The notes: generated by a model from the sequence alone, not told the origin. 64,000 bases of DNA from Ulota crispa (GCA_963920765.1 OY987244.1:3970501-4034500), one strand, 5' to 3'. Shown: positions 39,702 to 53,165, counted from the first letter of the stretch. Program-made: numbers and translations.

Positions 39702-39766
<65 letters not shown>

Positions 39767-39785
39767 TTATATATTTATATATTTA

Positions 39786-39816
<31 letters not shown>

Positions 39817-39880
39817 TTATATTTATATTTATATTTATATTTATATTTATATTTATATAAATATATATAAATATATAAAA
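39702..39880. repeat. (TA)n and (TTTATA)n microsatellite
   Basis: Pure TA passes into TTTATATA and then TTTATA units. A GTAT tetranucleotide run follows at about 39971-39996. Open frames here are artefacts. Confidence 0.95.
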
Positions 39881-40139
39881 TTGAGAAGCCAAGTTTCAAT
39901 CATTTATTTACATGAAACATTCTAGATTTTTTGTCTTACCCACATGTACATGTACGCTTGTGCATGCATGTGTGTATGTATGTATGTATGTATATAATAA
40001 AATACAATTTATTGCGTGGCGATCCTTTTACCACAATCTTTTTATTGCTTGGGTAAATAAGTATGCATGAGTACAAATTTGATTGGGTAAAAACCTGCAC
40101 AAGAGAAAACCTATGTGAGAAAAACTGTATGGGTAAAAA

Positions 40140-40400
40140 ATTGTATGTGTAAAAAAATACGTGGGTAATTAATAAAGAATGTAACGAAACTGCATGGGTA
40201 AAAAACAAAAATGTACAAAAGAACTGCATGAATGATTATTGCATGGATAAAAAAATTGTGAAAAATAATCCGTGTGTAGAAAAATGTGTGGGTAATTAAT
40301 AAAAAAATTAACAAAATTGCATGGGTAAAAACTAGAAATATATAAAAAATGGCGTGAATAATTACTACATTGGTAAAAAAATTTGTGTAGGTAAACAATG
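40140..40400. repeat. Two degenerate 127-bp tandem units
   Basis: GTGGGTAATTAATAAA recurs at 40161 and 40288, with the following GCATGGGTAAAAA, TGCATGAATGATTA and similar blocks in the same order. Shorter GGGTAAAAA units extend on both sides. Minus-strand frames through it show a Phe/Leu/His-rich repetitive peptide that mirrors the repeat. Confidence 0.7.
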
Positions 40401-40470
40401 AACAGTATTTTTCTGCTTGAGAAAAAATTGACATTTTTTTTATTTGCGTGGGTAAAAAACTCTATGGGTA

Positions 40471-40801
40471 TAAAGTAGGAGCACCCATAAGCATCAAACT
40501 AAGGGTTTTCAACATGATGAGTATTAATAAATAGTTAGCAAATTATAGGATCCTATTAGGAACAGAAAAATATTGAGTTTGCACTTTTGAATGTATTATT
40601 TGGATATTGTGAGAATAAGTTGTGAATTTTTAAAGAACAAATTGCCATTGCACCCATAACCACTATCAAGGTTTCATGTTCACATGTTGGACATCCTTGT
40701 AATTACATCTATTAATTTCCACAAATTTTTCAAAATTTCAAAGCCAAGTTTTAGAGATGATGGTTATGGGGACACTAACGCTTGTGGGTGTTCCTACCTT
40801 A
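40471..40801. mobile_element. MITE with TAAGGTAGGARCACCCA ends
   Basis: The ends TAAAGTAGGAGCACCCATAA and TTGTGGGTGTTCCTACCTTA are inverted and 331 bp apart. They are the same end type as the pair inside the foldback at 36582-37182. It is non-coding. Confidence 0.65.
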
Positions 40802-41424
40802 GAACAAAAAATGCTTTACTCCATTGGAATGTTTGGTAAACAAAGACAAATGTTTTATTGCATGGGAAAAGTTTGATATTGGAGTGCACAGACAAAAAGT
40901 AAGATTTATTTTCTTGCGGGGATTATTCTGCGTATATGGACCTAAAAATAATTTTTCATTCCGTTGGACCCACGGGTGTCTATATTAGTATGTACATAAA
41001 TATATATGTTCTAAATATTGAAAATTGCTAATGCATCACCTCAAATTGTTAAGAAAACACCTTTAGAATATCCATAAGCATGCAATTTGAGAGTTTAGTG
41101 CTAAAAATTCTTAATATAGACTTGAAGAGTTGCTTCACCTTTATTATTTTAAGGCTATATCATAAAATCTTGAGTTTCTTCAATTTGCAATTGTAAATAT
41201 AAGATACTGAGATTATACAACGTAGGAACATAAAAAAACAAAATAGCAATGGTAAAATAGAGATCCGGTAAATATTGGTGTTTGTTCTAAAGGTGATAAT
41301 GCTATGGTTAAAAAAATAATGAACTACTAGGATTAAGAGTTTTAGCAATAGATTCTCAAATTGCATGCTCAAAATCATTTCATTTTTATTATAATAAGAA
41401 GCACAGTTTTCACTAGAAGTGCTC

Positions 41425-41502
41425 ATACAATGAGAAATTGATTTATAACTATTGCAGCATACCATACAATGAGAAATTGACTTACAACCATTGCAGCATA
41501 CC
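41425..41502. repeat. 39-bp tandem duplication
   Basis: Two adjacent units begin ATACAATGAGAAATTGA at 41425 and 41464 and end CAGCATACC. They cause the repeated CCNSYKSISHCM peptide in a minus-strand open frame, which I do not regard as a gene. Confidence 0.8.
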
Positions 41503-41565
41503 ATGGTATTGACAATTGCCAATCCTCCTAAATACAGGGTTACAATACTCACAAAGTGGCTGCTA

Positions 41566-42127
41566 AGGTAGGAGGCTCTAATTTGGACCAAGCATTTTGA
41601 ACCAACCATGTAGGGTCACGAAAACAGTGCATAAAGGTTCTTAAATGAATCACATTTTTTTATGTTCAAAAATTGTACTTGTGTGTGCACCGTTTTAGGA
41701 ACTTACAAGAGTGACATGAGCCATTGTTGTGTGATTATTGATCATAATTGTTCAAATTTGTCTTTTAGTAAAATTTAGATATATGTCATACTAAAATAAA
41801 TGAAAACATGTTCTCAATCATGATTTGAGCATTGGAATATGGAATGGGTGCTTGCATGCTTTAAGAGCCTTATTGCAGCATTCCTAGCCTTGTAGTGATT
41901 GATTTTTGGACTCATGTGCACCATTTACAAATTACCTTTGAATCATGAATGCTATCACCTATGATTAAGAATAACTACCTATGCATCTTTTGCTTTAAAA
42001 ATTTGTAGTTAATTCATACTAACTCAAAAAAATTCAAATTAAATGGCCACAAAACCGTCTCCTCTTCAACTTTCTACCCAAATTATTTCCATTTTAGTAA
42101 GTTGCCCTGATTTTTCTACAGAAGCGC
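41566..42127. repeat. Repeat unit, inverted copy of 32325-33245
   Basis: It begins TAAGGTAGGAGGCTCTAATT and ends near GAAGCGCACTT. It matches the earlier block on the other strand but lacks the 334-bp MITE found there, so it represents the pre-insertion state. Confidence 0.75.
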
Positions 42128-43668
42128 ACTTTTGCTTGGATGGTCCATTCACGAAATCCCTTTTTGTAAGGTTTCAAATTTCTACAAGGGATTGGCCATT
42201 GCAAACATTTTTTTACTTGATTTTAATAGAGATATTTTAGTGCCTGCAACACTATTAAGTTCCAATTCTAAAGTATAAAATGTTGGTGTATAATACATTC
42301 TTCTCTTTTCAAAGTCGATTGTCGCAAATAAAACTGCAAGTGTTGGCCATTTCGTCTTTTGCACCACATGCACTTTAGGAACATCACGATTTACGAGCAC
42401 TACTAAAGTAAACAATGTTATCCACTGGATTAAAATTCTATTTGACCGAAAGGTTTCTAATACAATGACACAAAAATAGGAACTCAATCATTTTCTAAAT
42501 GCCATAGTCAAAATCTCAATCATATATTGAGTTTAGAAACAAAGAACACTAGACCCATAGTCTCATATTATTTACGAACTACGAATCAGTGAAGCCCATT
42601 TTAGCAAGCAGCACACCTTAGATATAAAAGGGGTCTTTAAGCTTTGACGTTTCCTAAGACAACCTACAACAATGCGGAAATAAAAGAAATGCTTAATATA
42701 CTTAAAAAGAACAACTATGTTGAACAGCATTATGATGTTTTTTACAGTACCAAGCTTTTATAATACAACCAAGTGTGGTCACAGGCATAACACAAAGCCA
42801 TTTTGTTTTTCTTCCATGGCAACAAAGTCACGCTCAACGAGTTTTGAAACACTCATTGTAATATACTCCTGCATGCACTATTAACATGAGCACCAATGTT
42901 ATTTAGCACTATGCAAGACACCTCTATAACAACGAAGCTTTAAGCAGCTTTTTTTGAATTTATATGCGTCAGAAGGAGAGGAATGAGGGATACGTAAGGT
43001 AGTATCTCAATAGTCTGTACAAGACTGTCTTCCAACTTGATTCGTTACATACAATCAGCTATATAAAATTACTCAAACAGATTGCCTAATAGTTGCAGAG
43101 AAGTCACATGATTTTCGTATAAAATTAAAATAACTGGAATCGTTTATCAACACTTTGTCAAAATATTTGTTACAGGGTTACAAAAAGTTATGGTAGATAG
43201 GCGGGTGATACGTACTTCCAAAAACAATCGTCACCAAATGATGCCTCTGCCGAGAATTAGCCGTTATTATAAAAAACCTGATCTGCGTACACGTTCACTG
43301 GCACTCATATTTCCAATTTTCTCCTGTCAGCCTATATAATACAAATTGGGCCTACGACCCTGCACCTACCTAAGCTTTTTTGCAAATATGCTGAAGGGCA
43401 ACGGTTGAGTGAGAGAACACATGTGCCCACTGCCCGCACTCAAGCATGGAAAGTCGGATAAACAGCAGCTACAACTGCTACTATATGATCGGTGTCTAAT
43501 ATTTCTAGACTTAACAAACATGTCAGACCCATTTTTTTAAAAGAAGACTGCTCCAGATTGCTAGAGTTCTTCAAATACAGGTAACACAGAAGAAAATTGA
43601 GTTCCATGATCATACCTCGAGGGCTGCTTATATGATTTTCGGGTTTAGGGTGAGCATGATATAAAATA
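42128..43668. other. Downstream flank of the cytokinin receptor gene
   Basis: Non-coding DNA beyond the receptor stop codon (the gene reads right to left). The part next to the stop, perhaps to about 43000, is probably its 3' untranslated region. No poly(A) signal could be fixed. The minus-strand frame overlapping 43440-43790 is a shadow of the last exon and flank. Confidence 0.45.
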
Positions 43669-46600
43669 CTAGTTTCCCTGGGTGAAATGCATTGCAACTG
43701 CTTGGTAGAGCTGACGCTCATCGAAGGGTTTAGCCACATAACCATCCATTCCACAACGTTTACACTCTTCTGAGGTGGCTTGAATAACATCCGCTGTCAT
43801 TGCCAGAATTGGCACATGAAATCCGCATCCAACTGGAGACAAACCCGCCGCTAGCCACTGGTCTGCAGCTGCTGCTTCTGCCTTCCTTATCAAACCTGTT
43901 GCCTGGAATCTGTTAAATTTTCCACGTCGAGTTAGATATCTTGATTATGAATGCAAGTAATAATATTTAAAGAGCTGGCAAACAGACCTAAGTATAGTGC
44001 AAACTGTCCAGTTTTTAAAGGGAGGATTTTTGGTGGAATGCAACCCTCAAAAGAACCTAGGATTTGGTGCATCTGTAGTTGGTAGGTCATTTGGGAGTAA
44101 TCTGTTGACCCTAATCATATTATTTCACACCACGGGAGTCTGTCTGTATTAATGTCAAGTTCTTATAGTAAGGGTCTAAAGGCCAAGAGTCAAAGTCAAT
44201 CTAGAGAGAGCTTTCACATGAAATGCGCTCGTGTGAGAGAAATCATACCCATCCATTTCAGGCATTTGCACATCCATAAAACAGGCATCAAAATTGTGAT
44301 GAGGCTTCAACTTCTGGATCGCCGCTATGCCGCTGTGAACGCACTCAACTTGGGCCCCATACCTTTTAAGAGCCCCAGCTGCAACCTTCCGATTCACGAG
44401 ATTATCATCAACCACTAAAATCTTTTTTCCAGACAAGAGATTTTGAAGAGAGTTTACTCCATTTCTTGATTCTCGCCCTTGGTCTCCTCCGTCCCTCACC
44501 CCAAGAATCTGCTTAAGGCCAGCAGCCACCAAGCTTGCTCGAAGCGGTTTTCTAATCACAGTATCCACAAATCCACAATTCTTGACCATCCCAAGTTCTA
44601 CATCATTCATTGATGTAGCAACAAGAACCATCCTTTTCATGGAAATCCAACTAGGGAGCCTGCCAGCTGTTGAGCGGTACTGGTAACTGGTTCGTGAATT
44701 TTGGTAGCTCAAATGGGGTTCAAAGGCACTTTCCGCGAGTAGACATCGGAAGTTCATCCCAGTTCCTGGACCCCAGGCATCCTTGTCGACGAAGATCATG
44801 TCGATATCTTCTGCAATAGAGCTGCAGCAGGAGCAAAAAAAACATAAATAAAATACACAAACACATACAAAAAGTTACATACAATAAAACATTTGGAGGG
44901 AGCAAAATGCATATAAATCGACACAAACTAGAAGTACGAACTGAACCGCATGAAAAGACATATTTGAAACTAAAGAATATAGATCAGCATATCAAAGCCC
45001 TACATCTTCATTCATAAATTGGCCACTCTATCACAATACGAGGCCAGGTCATTATGTATCTAATTGTGCTCTAAAACCGCAGTTCCTGAACTCAGGTACA
45101 ACTCCTATCAAACGTACCCACGTGAATCGCGAATACCGCGGGTGGTGCGAGTGCCACGATCGGCGACTGCAATGAGAAGCTCGGCAGCCTGAGAAACTGT
45201 GTGAGCGACTTCAACCTATAAACTCAGCAACCAGGAAATCCAGTCATTAGCAGCGAATACAACACATGAATATGGCAAAAAACTCGTTTAATAAGGCATC
45301 CTATGTATCTTTGGAGAACCAGATTACGACATCAGATATATAAGCAACCAAATAAAAAATCAGTGAGAACCTATGAAATTTCAAGGAGCATTACTAGATC
45401 ACTGGTTCAACCGCTATTCTCAGGTTTCGTGAACAAAAGACGCTACGTATACTGGAGTTCTCCAGCCATAAGAATTTGCTGAGATGCGTACTCGGGTGAT
45501 AATGATGATCTAAACGAGATCGTGTTAATCATATACGAAACGATTATTAACAACAATGCTAAGGTATGAAATCAGTATACTTCAGTCTGAATGGGTCTTT
45601 GGCTACTTGTGAACTTGATACACAAACGGGCAGACATTATTTGGCAACTTACAACTGATTGAAAGCGATAACTAATATTGAAAGCAATTCTTGGTAGGCT
45701 TGACAATGTATGGTGCCCACGTCAATACCTGGAGTCCGAGCCTTCTCAAATGATGCCGAGTGACTTCACACCGAACAGGTCTGCCGTCTACAACAAGTAC
45801 ACGCATTCCTTGGAAACAAGTAGGTAAAGGAGGTGTTTGTAAGAGACAGGTACTGCCCTCTCTTAGTATGCTCTCAGGCACATTAGCAGGCACACGTTGG
45901 AATTCTGCTGTGAATGTAAACGTAGATCCCACCCGAGGACGACTAACGAAGTCCATCTCTCCAGACATTAACTCCACTAAACAGCGGCTGATACTGAGTC
46001 CGATTCCTGTGCCTCCGTAGGTTCTTGATGTTGAGCTATCGGCCTGCATAGTAATAAGAATAAGACTATCTGACAAGACCCAGATCAAATGTTTAACCCC
46101 CTTAGAGAACTGAATCGAAACAGGTATCAAAAGCCTAAAAAGTAAGTCACAACGCTCAGAGGAAACCATGTACTGCACCTAATTTCTTGAGAGAGCTAGA
46201 TACCATTCACCTAATTCCATTATTTGAAAACAGCTACTGTAAAAAATGCAGGTGAGACCCAATGCGACATCTATGACCTCGACTACAGCAGATAATGTGC
46301 CTCACAATTTCCATGATCGAGATTAATGTTATAATGTTTAGAAACTGGATCTGGATCGCTTTCTCACCTGCATGTAAGGGGTGAAGACACGATCTTGGAC
46401 ATGTAAAGGTATACCCACGCCAGTGTCTTCTACACTGACCACCAAGTTTACAACATCATCCAATTCGTAATAATTCCATTTCTCATGGTCTCCCCCTAAC
46501 CTTTCTTGTGTGAGCAGTCGCTCAAACATTTCCCAGCTGTTTCGGTAGTCAGCGGTTTCTCTGCCACTAAGCGTATTGAACTGATGACTCATGTCCACAA

Positions 46601-49600
46601 GTGGACCAGCACTTTCAACTTCCCCATCCAGAGTGTCATCGGGTTCCGCTCCACTCCCGTCCATCACCATGTTGACATCCTCATTCAAATGGACGCAAAC
46701 AAAAATATGACCTGCCTTCGTGAACTGAAGTAGCGACCAAAATTTCATTAGTTATGCGCGGATGAGTGACAAATAAACATTTCACCAGCTACAAGGTATC
46801 AGTAGGGAGGAATCAATTCTAATTAGCTGAAAGAGAATGCTAGGGTGAAGGTTGAGTTGGTCAAATATGTAAGGTAGAAATATCACATTTGTCACCGCAC
46901 CTTATGATATCTAGATTGGAATATGTATGCTTAAAAGCAAATACACTACATGCGTGTATGACCTACAAGGAAAGATGAGGGTTTTATGGAATAGATATTT
47001 ACTTTGATGGAATTCCCTACTAAGTTGATGATGATCTGTCGAAAGCGACCAGGGTCACCAATGAGAATTTTGGGAACTTTTGCAGAAACGTAAACCGCCA
47101 ACTGCTCATCACCGACATAGCCACAACGAAAATCAGAGGAAGGTTTCCCGTCAAGACAAGTTTCATGAAAACAATCTAGGCAAGGAGAAAGAAGGAATCC
47201 CATGTTTCCCTCTTAAGAAGGATTCATTCTCGTGGGTTCAAACGAGCACTGCTCGAGGTCCCAATATAATGACAGTGAAGCCGATAAAAACATTGGGACC
47301 TACCTCGATGCCTGAATCTCTTGACTTTCCGTGGAAGAGAGAGAGCACATCGTCAACTATAGCACGTAAATCAAATGGGACATGCTCAAGCTCAAGACGG
47401 CCTGATTCGATCTTGGCTTGATCAAGGACCTCGTTAATAAGGGTAATGAGTGCTTTGCCACTGGCATGAGCAGTACTAGATAAGTCTAGTTGATCCGAAT
47501 TCAAAGGAGTGTCCATCAACATTTCAAGCATTCCTGCAACACAGCGCTGTAAGTACATGGAGTAGAATCGTGCAAATGAATTAAAGAAATGCGCCAGATC
47601 GACCGATGTGTATAGGTTATTGTAAAGAACCTAGTACACCGTTCATTGGAGTCCGAATTTCGTGTGATACAGTCGCCAAGAACTGCACATTCAAGATCAA
47701 GAGGAGAACGTCACACTATGTTGAATGTTTAAAACCTTCAGGAACCAGTGCAAATTCCGATTGCATCTTTCCAAGGAAAAATTTACAAGAATATCTTGCA
47801 AGCACAACTCAGAATTGAAAGAGTTGAGAGAAGAAATTCAGAGCTAGTGAGAAGATGAACCTGCGACTTAGCTATGACAGCATCGTCCGCGCGCATCTTC
47901 AGCTCCTGAAATATGCGGCAGTTTTCCTCTACTTTGTCAATCCGGTTTCTTGAAGCATGTAGCATGTGTCCGACCAAAAACGCGATCACAAAGATACCTA
48001 TTGAAGTGGATATGGCTGTCCAAGGAGGCAAGGCATCCTCTTTAAACCTGCACAGAGCAAGAATAGCTTTCATAAGTCGTCATTGCTAAGGTTTGTCAGA
48101 ATTTCTTTTCCGCTGTTCTGATGGTGAAGTCATCAATTGTTTGTGCCAGTGCCTATGTATAAAGAAACCAAGTATCGTGCTGCCTTGAATAATTCACGTA
48201 ATTTGCCAAAAAGAAGCTACAAAAAGAGGAATGAGAGTAATTTTTACAAACAAGCAGAGATGCAAAGAAGGACTAACTTGCAGACATGCATCTCTGGTCT
48301 GTAGAAAGCTCGACGATAAGACAGCTACATATCACTCAAGTTAGATTTCTACAAATGACCGCATGCACATAGATTTTCAACCATGACTTCATGCACGACA
48401 AATGCCTTGTTACAGCGTCTATGCTTCAATATCGAATACACAGGAGGATCAATAACGCAAGGAATAAGATCATCCCCAACCCACACACCTGCACCGCATT
48501 TCATGCGAACGCGATGGGTCTCCGAAGTCAAGAAGGCTGACATAAGTATTTTCCGATCTTTCAACATTAGTATGGCCATACATCACAAGCGGCAGTGTAT
48601 CATTGGTGACGTCGTATACATTGACCGCGATTATCTGACTACCAGCCATTTGGCGAAGTAAGTTCTCCACAAGGGTCTCTACATCAAAGGCTCCACCAAG
48701 GTACCTGCGATGCAATCACCAATTACTTAAATCAAAGCAGGTTTGAGGCCTAAAGTACGATTTAGAGACCTAGCATAGTTTTAAGGTCGTTTGCAAGGCA
48801 TAAAATTTGAATACAAGTTGTTTGACAGTTTTCAACAAGAACAAATTCGCTTAAATCCATGAAGGATTACGCTATTCTAACAGTCAGAGAGTCAAAGTAC
48901 CCCGCAGTTGCTTTGATTCGATCTTCCTTTGTCGCATCCTCGGGCAGGTCTACGGAATAGACTGCAAATGTGAATACGACGCCAAGATGCTTAGATTCCA
49001 GTAACCTGAAGGGATTGGTTAAAGAGCCCTTTCCTGACTCTCGCGCTCGAATGATATTCTCACGATCCTCCTGTAAATACAAGATAAACTGAACCTTCAG
49101 GTTTTGAAATATCGGTTTCAGGCGTAGTTTGTGAATTACTTTTGTAATTGATATATCGCTTGCATTCTTTAGCATCCGCGCAAATATGTAAAGGCTCTAT
49201 GAGAGATGCGGCCACTGAGGACGCTAGGAGACATAGGTTCCACGTCGAAATACTGTGAATGGAATACAAGTGGTCACTTCGTTGACTGGCAAAACTCAAC
49301 AGGCCCTAAGCAGCAGCTGAGCTATGAGAAATCTGCTGAAATAGAGGACCTACTTTTCAAGCAGTTGTCCAGATGTCGAGAAGGGTGAGATAGTCTAACT
49401 TACTGCTGCGCTCCAATTCAAGAGAAAATACATCGTATCAACCAACTCAACCAAGCATCACAAATTTCCTGAATACAATAATATTAGGGCGGCCATACAT
49501 TTCGAAGACCACCAGTCGGAACCAGAGAAAGAAATAAAAGCACAAACCTGACCAGACATCATGTCGAGAGATGTTAAGTAAAAGACAGTCTTTTGAGACA

Positions 49601-50984
49601 TTGTTGTTGGGGCGTATTCGTCAAAATCTTGCTGCCTTTCTTTTGAGAACATTTCCTTGATAGGCCAGCCATGCGTCAACTCAAAGAGCGCTCTATTCGA
49701 ATGGAGCACCCTTTCAGCATAAGCAACGCCACTCATCAACGGTCTCTCAAACGCTGTTCTCTCAGCGTAAGTTGCAAATGTTTCCTACATTCATCAGTAC
49801 ATGAATGAGTACTAGTTTGATTTGCTGAAGACTAGTTCATATACATCCAAGCACGGAAAACCATCTTCCACAATAAAAGTTCTAAAAGAGGACTGGTGGC
49901 AACAAGTTTTCAAAGGGTAGTTGGATACCTGGTTGATTGCTGAGGGTTGCTTGCCAAGATGAAAAGTAGTAAGAAGAGCCGTCAGAGCTCTGACGTGGTT
50001 CATACTAGCCTTGAATTGGTCCTGAAATAAGAAAAATCTATCAACTCATAATTACCAGTTTATTATGGTTGCAACACCATATATCTGATTGCAATCTGCT
50101 TCCAACTACTAAGCCGACACTAAATATGGCTCTCAATCACTAACAAGCGAGTACTCTGAAACATTCCATTTTCTAATTGATTCTTAACAACAAACCAACT
50201 CTTGGTGCTTGCGTCGCCCAAAGCATCAGTTGTCCAAGTAAATACGGGAAACAGTTGGTACTATAATTTGTAAATACGAAGGAAAAGCAAAAGCAGAGCA
50301 ACTAAACCCTGTGAAGGTCATCTCAGCAAAAATGCAAACGAAAAAAAGGATGAACCGTGCCACATTCGTTCTTATAGCTCTACTTTCGATAATCATGGTC
50401 GCACACAAGCAACAAATATGTTTATTCGAGGTGCCATAAGCTTATATTCATCCTATCTTCGTGAGTTTCACATGGGAGCCACACCGCATGTATGTTTCAA
50501 GCCATACCCGACCTGAAAAAAGAAAAGAGGGGAAAGTCAGAGTACAACATACCTCAAGCATACGCGCCCGTCCCTCGCACATATTTGCAAGATTCTCCTT
50601 TCTTCGATGAAGCATGTCGATTCTCATTTCGACAAACACAGATAGAGAAATAGCGCCCATGAAAAGCACCCAAAATATGAATGCCTTGGTGTGCCAATTA
50701 TGGCCATACCTGGGCCCAGCTTCGGCATCTTTGTAAGTAGGCTTCACGAAAGTGTTTCCCGAGTCCTTCCACCATTTCAACCCAAGCCGTCCAGGTCCGG
50801 TGGTCCGGTGCATGTAGACTCCACTTCCTCCTTTAAGCGGGACTTTAGACATGGAGCTTCCATTGGAAATGCAGGGACTGGAATCAGAGCCCTTCTTGGC
50901 TCCACTCCTGCCGCCGCTCCGGACTCCGCTCCTATTAGACATCTGACAGTCCTCAGTGTTGCTCGATTCCTTTCTTCGTCTCAT
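43669..50984 (-). CDS. CHK: Cytokinin receptor, CHASE-domain hybrid histidine kinase (CRE1/AHK4 type)
   Basis: The receptor binds cytokinin through its CHASE domain, autophosphorylates a histidine and passes phosphate to its receiver and then to phosphotransfer proteins. In known members it sits mainly in the endoplasmic reticulum. Fourteen GT-AG exons in phase: 50984-50553, 50021-49929, 49784-49548, 49070-48901, 48704-48489, 48047-47861, 47682-47631, 47533-47304, 47101-47003, 46724-46368, 46043-45729, 45215-45118, 44821-44249, 43909-43669, giving 1099 residues. Membrane segments are about 101-118 and 394-412 with CHASE between them (DEYAP with D230, [21 protein letters not shown]). Kinase H452 lies in [11 protein letters not shown], the N box near N565-N569, DTGVGIP at 672-678 and GGTGIGL at 701-707. 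A receiver-like domain begins near 771 but lacks the acidic pair. The true receiver has D967/D968, phospho-acceptor D1012, T1058 and K1080. The ATG at 50984 is the first in-frame after an upstream stop. The donor of exon 12 is the least certain border. Confidence 0.95.
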
Positions 50985-51235
50985 TCCAGTTGTATGCCAT
51001 TGGCCCGACCATATTTTCGGCCAGAGCCTTCCATCGCCACTAGCTTGAGCATAAATCTGCTTGCTATGCAGAGATCAATCCAAAAATACCGCATCGGACG
51101 TCTAAGGAGGTTGCGGTTTGGAGTACGAAGAACTTCAGGCTGTACGAGGAGGCACTGGAGTTGGAAAAAACTAGAGCAAGCAAAAATACGATGCAGTGTA
51201 GTCACGGATGAATGCAAGACTCTCTTTGAGGACAT
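50981..51235 (-). promoter_or_regulatory. 84-codon upstream ORF whose stop overlaps the receptor start (ATGA)
   Basis: On the minus strand an ATG at 51235-51233 opens a frame of 84 codons that ends in TGA at 50983-50981, so its stop overlaps the receptor ATG (50984-50982) in the tetranucleotide ATGA. If the leader is transcribed unspliced, translation of the receptor would need leaky scanning or reinitiation. The peptide is basic and has no recognised domain. A leader intron would remove this arrangement. Confidence 0.45.
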
Positions 51236-53165
51236 TCGCTACAGAACGTGTGATTTTGACACTGTGCGGAACGGCTTCTACGGTACCTACACGCCCCGAA
51301 TCCAAAAGATGAGGCTTCTCTTACTTCTACGAAAAGGAACACAGTGCTTAAAAGAAGGCAAACTTAATCGTGAGTCCCGTCGCAGCAATTACAGTTCACT
51401 TCCTCTTCCCTAGAACATGTCCAGTGTCTTCGTAACCTCGAGACTACACTGACTGGCTCCTCGATAGCATGCCTTCCGTACAGCCTTCAGAAAGGCACGG
51501 ATGCTTCAATGCAGGCAATCACCAAAAGATCGCTCGGTGACCTCAAAATTCTCAGCTCTCGACGGCAATGCTCGTATTACAGTACTGAGGTCAGAGGCAG
51601 TAAGTGCAACAGTAGAAAACTTCGAAATCCAGAGACACTATCTTCGTACATGAAAATCAGTGTAAAGAAGGTTAACGCGACTAAGGCCACGATCAGATAA
51701 CCCTCCGCTCCTGGTAACGTCTATTCAGATCACCAATTCTTCATCTCTCTACTCCTGACAGCAAGCGCATTGGCAATAGACACTTGGATGGATTTCGCTA
51801 ATCAACTCCTCCGCGCTGAGAAGGACCTTTGACCTGTTTTCAGTGGCGCGCTTGTTTATCTACTAACACGGAGTTACGAAGTCCGTCAACTGCCTATTCC
51901 AACTCTAAGAGCTAAGACGATGTCTTCCCCGGCCTTGCTACAAATTCAGACACTGCAAGGAGAGAGACTCGAGCAGGTCAAGCTTGATGCGTAAAGATGA
52001 TACGATCTCCTCAGCGGTTGCTTCTTGCTGAATAAATACACTGATACAGAATGCAAATTGCCAGACGACGTCCTCCACTCCACACACTGAACAACCTCCG
52101 ACTCAAATGCCAAAAGCTAACTATCAGCGTCTCAGGATGTTCATCGCCTGCCAGAATAAAAAGCATAACTTAAGAAACATCATAAACGAAACCGGCAGCA
52201 CACGCTCGAACGCTAACACTTCACGGTCTATACAAGCGGATTTCATCAAAGCCTCACAAGAACGACGACATCACTATCGCCGATTCCAATGCAACGAGTA
52301 TAAGCAGCAAAATACAGCACTCCATTTCTGATTATCACAAGACTACCATCGCAATGTCGAACAACTACCATTACTACAAAACCAGCACCGTCAAATTTTC
52401 TTCAAAAGCAATGCTTCAAGATTCCACTAACTAACAATAATTCTCCTTCTCCACACAATAATCGTAACACTTAAGCGAGTCCTTAACTTAACAAATAAAA
52501 ATGCAATCCATGTGATCACTGAACACTCAGCCTTTTTCCTCACCCGAGCAAATAAAGACTCCATCGAAATCGTTAAATCAGCACTTCGCATTGTATTCGT
52601 ACGTGCCTGCTCTCGCAACTCCTCCACAACTCCCGAGTCGACACTCCGGTACGTACGGCCAGCAATCATGTACAAAATTAACAGCAACGAGTGCACTCAA
52701 TCGGCGGGCGCAGAGGTGAGAAGGACGAAAGACAGAGCGGGGGAGACGATGATGCAAGTAGAGGAAAGTGTAGATGATGATGTACGGTTAAGGGCAGTAA
52801 GCTTAGCAAACTAAGAGGCTGTTTCGACGTAAGCTTAGTCCGTTGGATCGGTGTCAGCATGCTGTTGTTGCAGACGACTGTGACGACGACGATGGAGGAC
52901 GCTTTCGCCATAGCAAAATTTGCGCAGCTGCTGTTGATGTTGATGCTGCGCGGCTACCACTCCCTCCACTTCCGGCTTCGCTCTGGCATCGCCGCAGCTC
53001 TGCAAGCTCTGCAAGCTCTGCACTGCAGCTGCACGTTTCCCGAGAAGCGCTGAACCCGAGTATTGAATGCTCTGGGCGCTCGTTCTCGTCCGCCATGGGG
53101 CCAGGGCAGTCAGGCAGGCAGGCTCAGGCAGCAAGACGAGCCTTGAATGAGAGAGAGACATGATG
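50985..53165 (-). promoter_or_regulatory. Cytokinin receptor 5' leader and promoter region, GC-richer
   Basis: Upstream of the receptor start, composition stays richer than the spacer for about 2.2 kb and becomes very GC-rich with CTGCAA and CAGCTG runs at 52840-53160, then drops sharply to AT-rich transposon DNA. The pattern mirrors the SPL leader and suggests the transcript begins near 53.1 kb, possibly with a spliced leader. Frames such as 52835-53161 (minus, 108 codons) have ATG starts but low-complexity Gln/Ser/Ala composition. I treat them as leader sequence. The exact start is not known. Confidence 0.4.

Noticed and set aside
40111..40434. Repetitive Phe/His/Ile-rich minus-strand frames
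   Set aside because: They are caused by degenerate tandem GGGTAAAAA units, not by a protein-coding gene.
52835..53161. 108-codon minus-strand frame with an ATG
   Set aside because: It is low-complexity Gln/Ala/Ser sequence in the presumed receptor leader, and overlapping frames on both strands are equally open.
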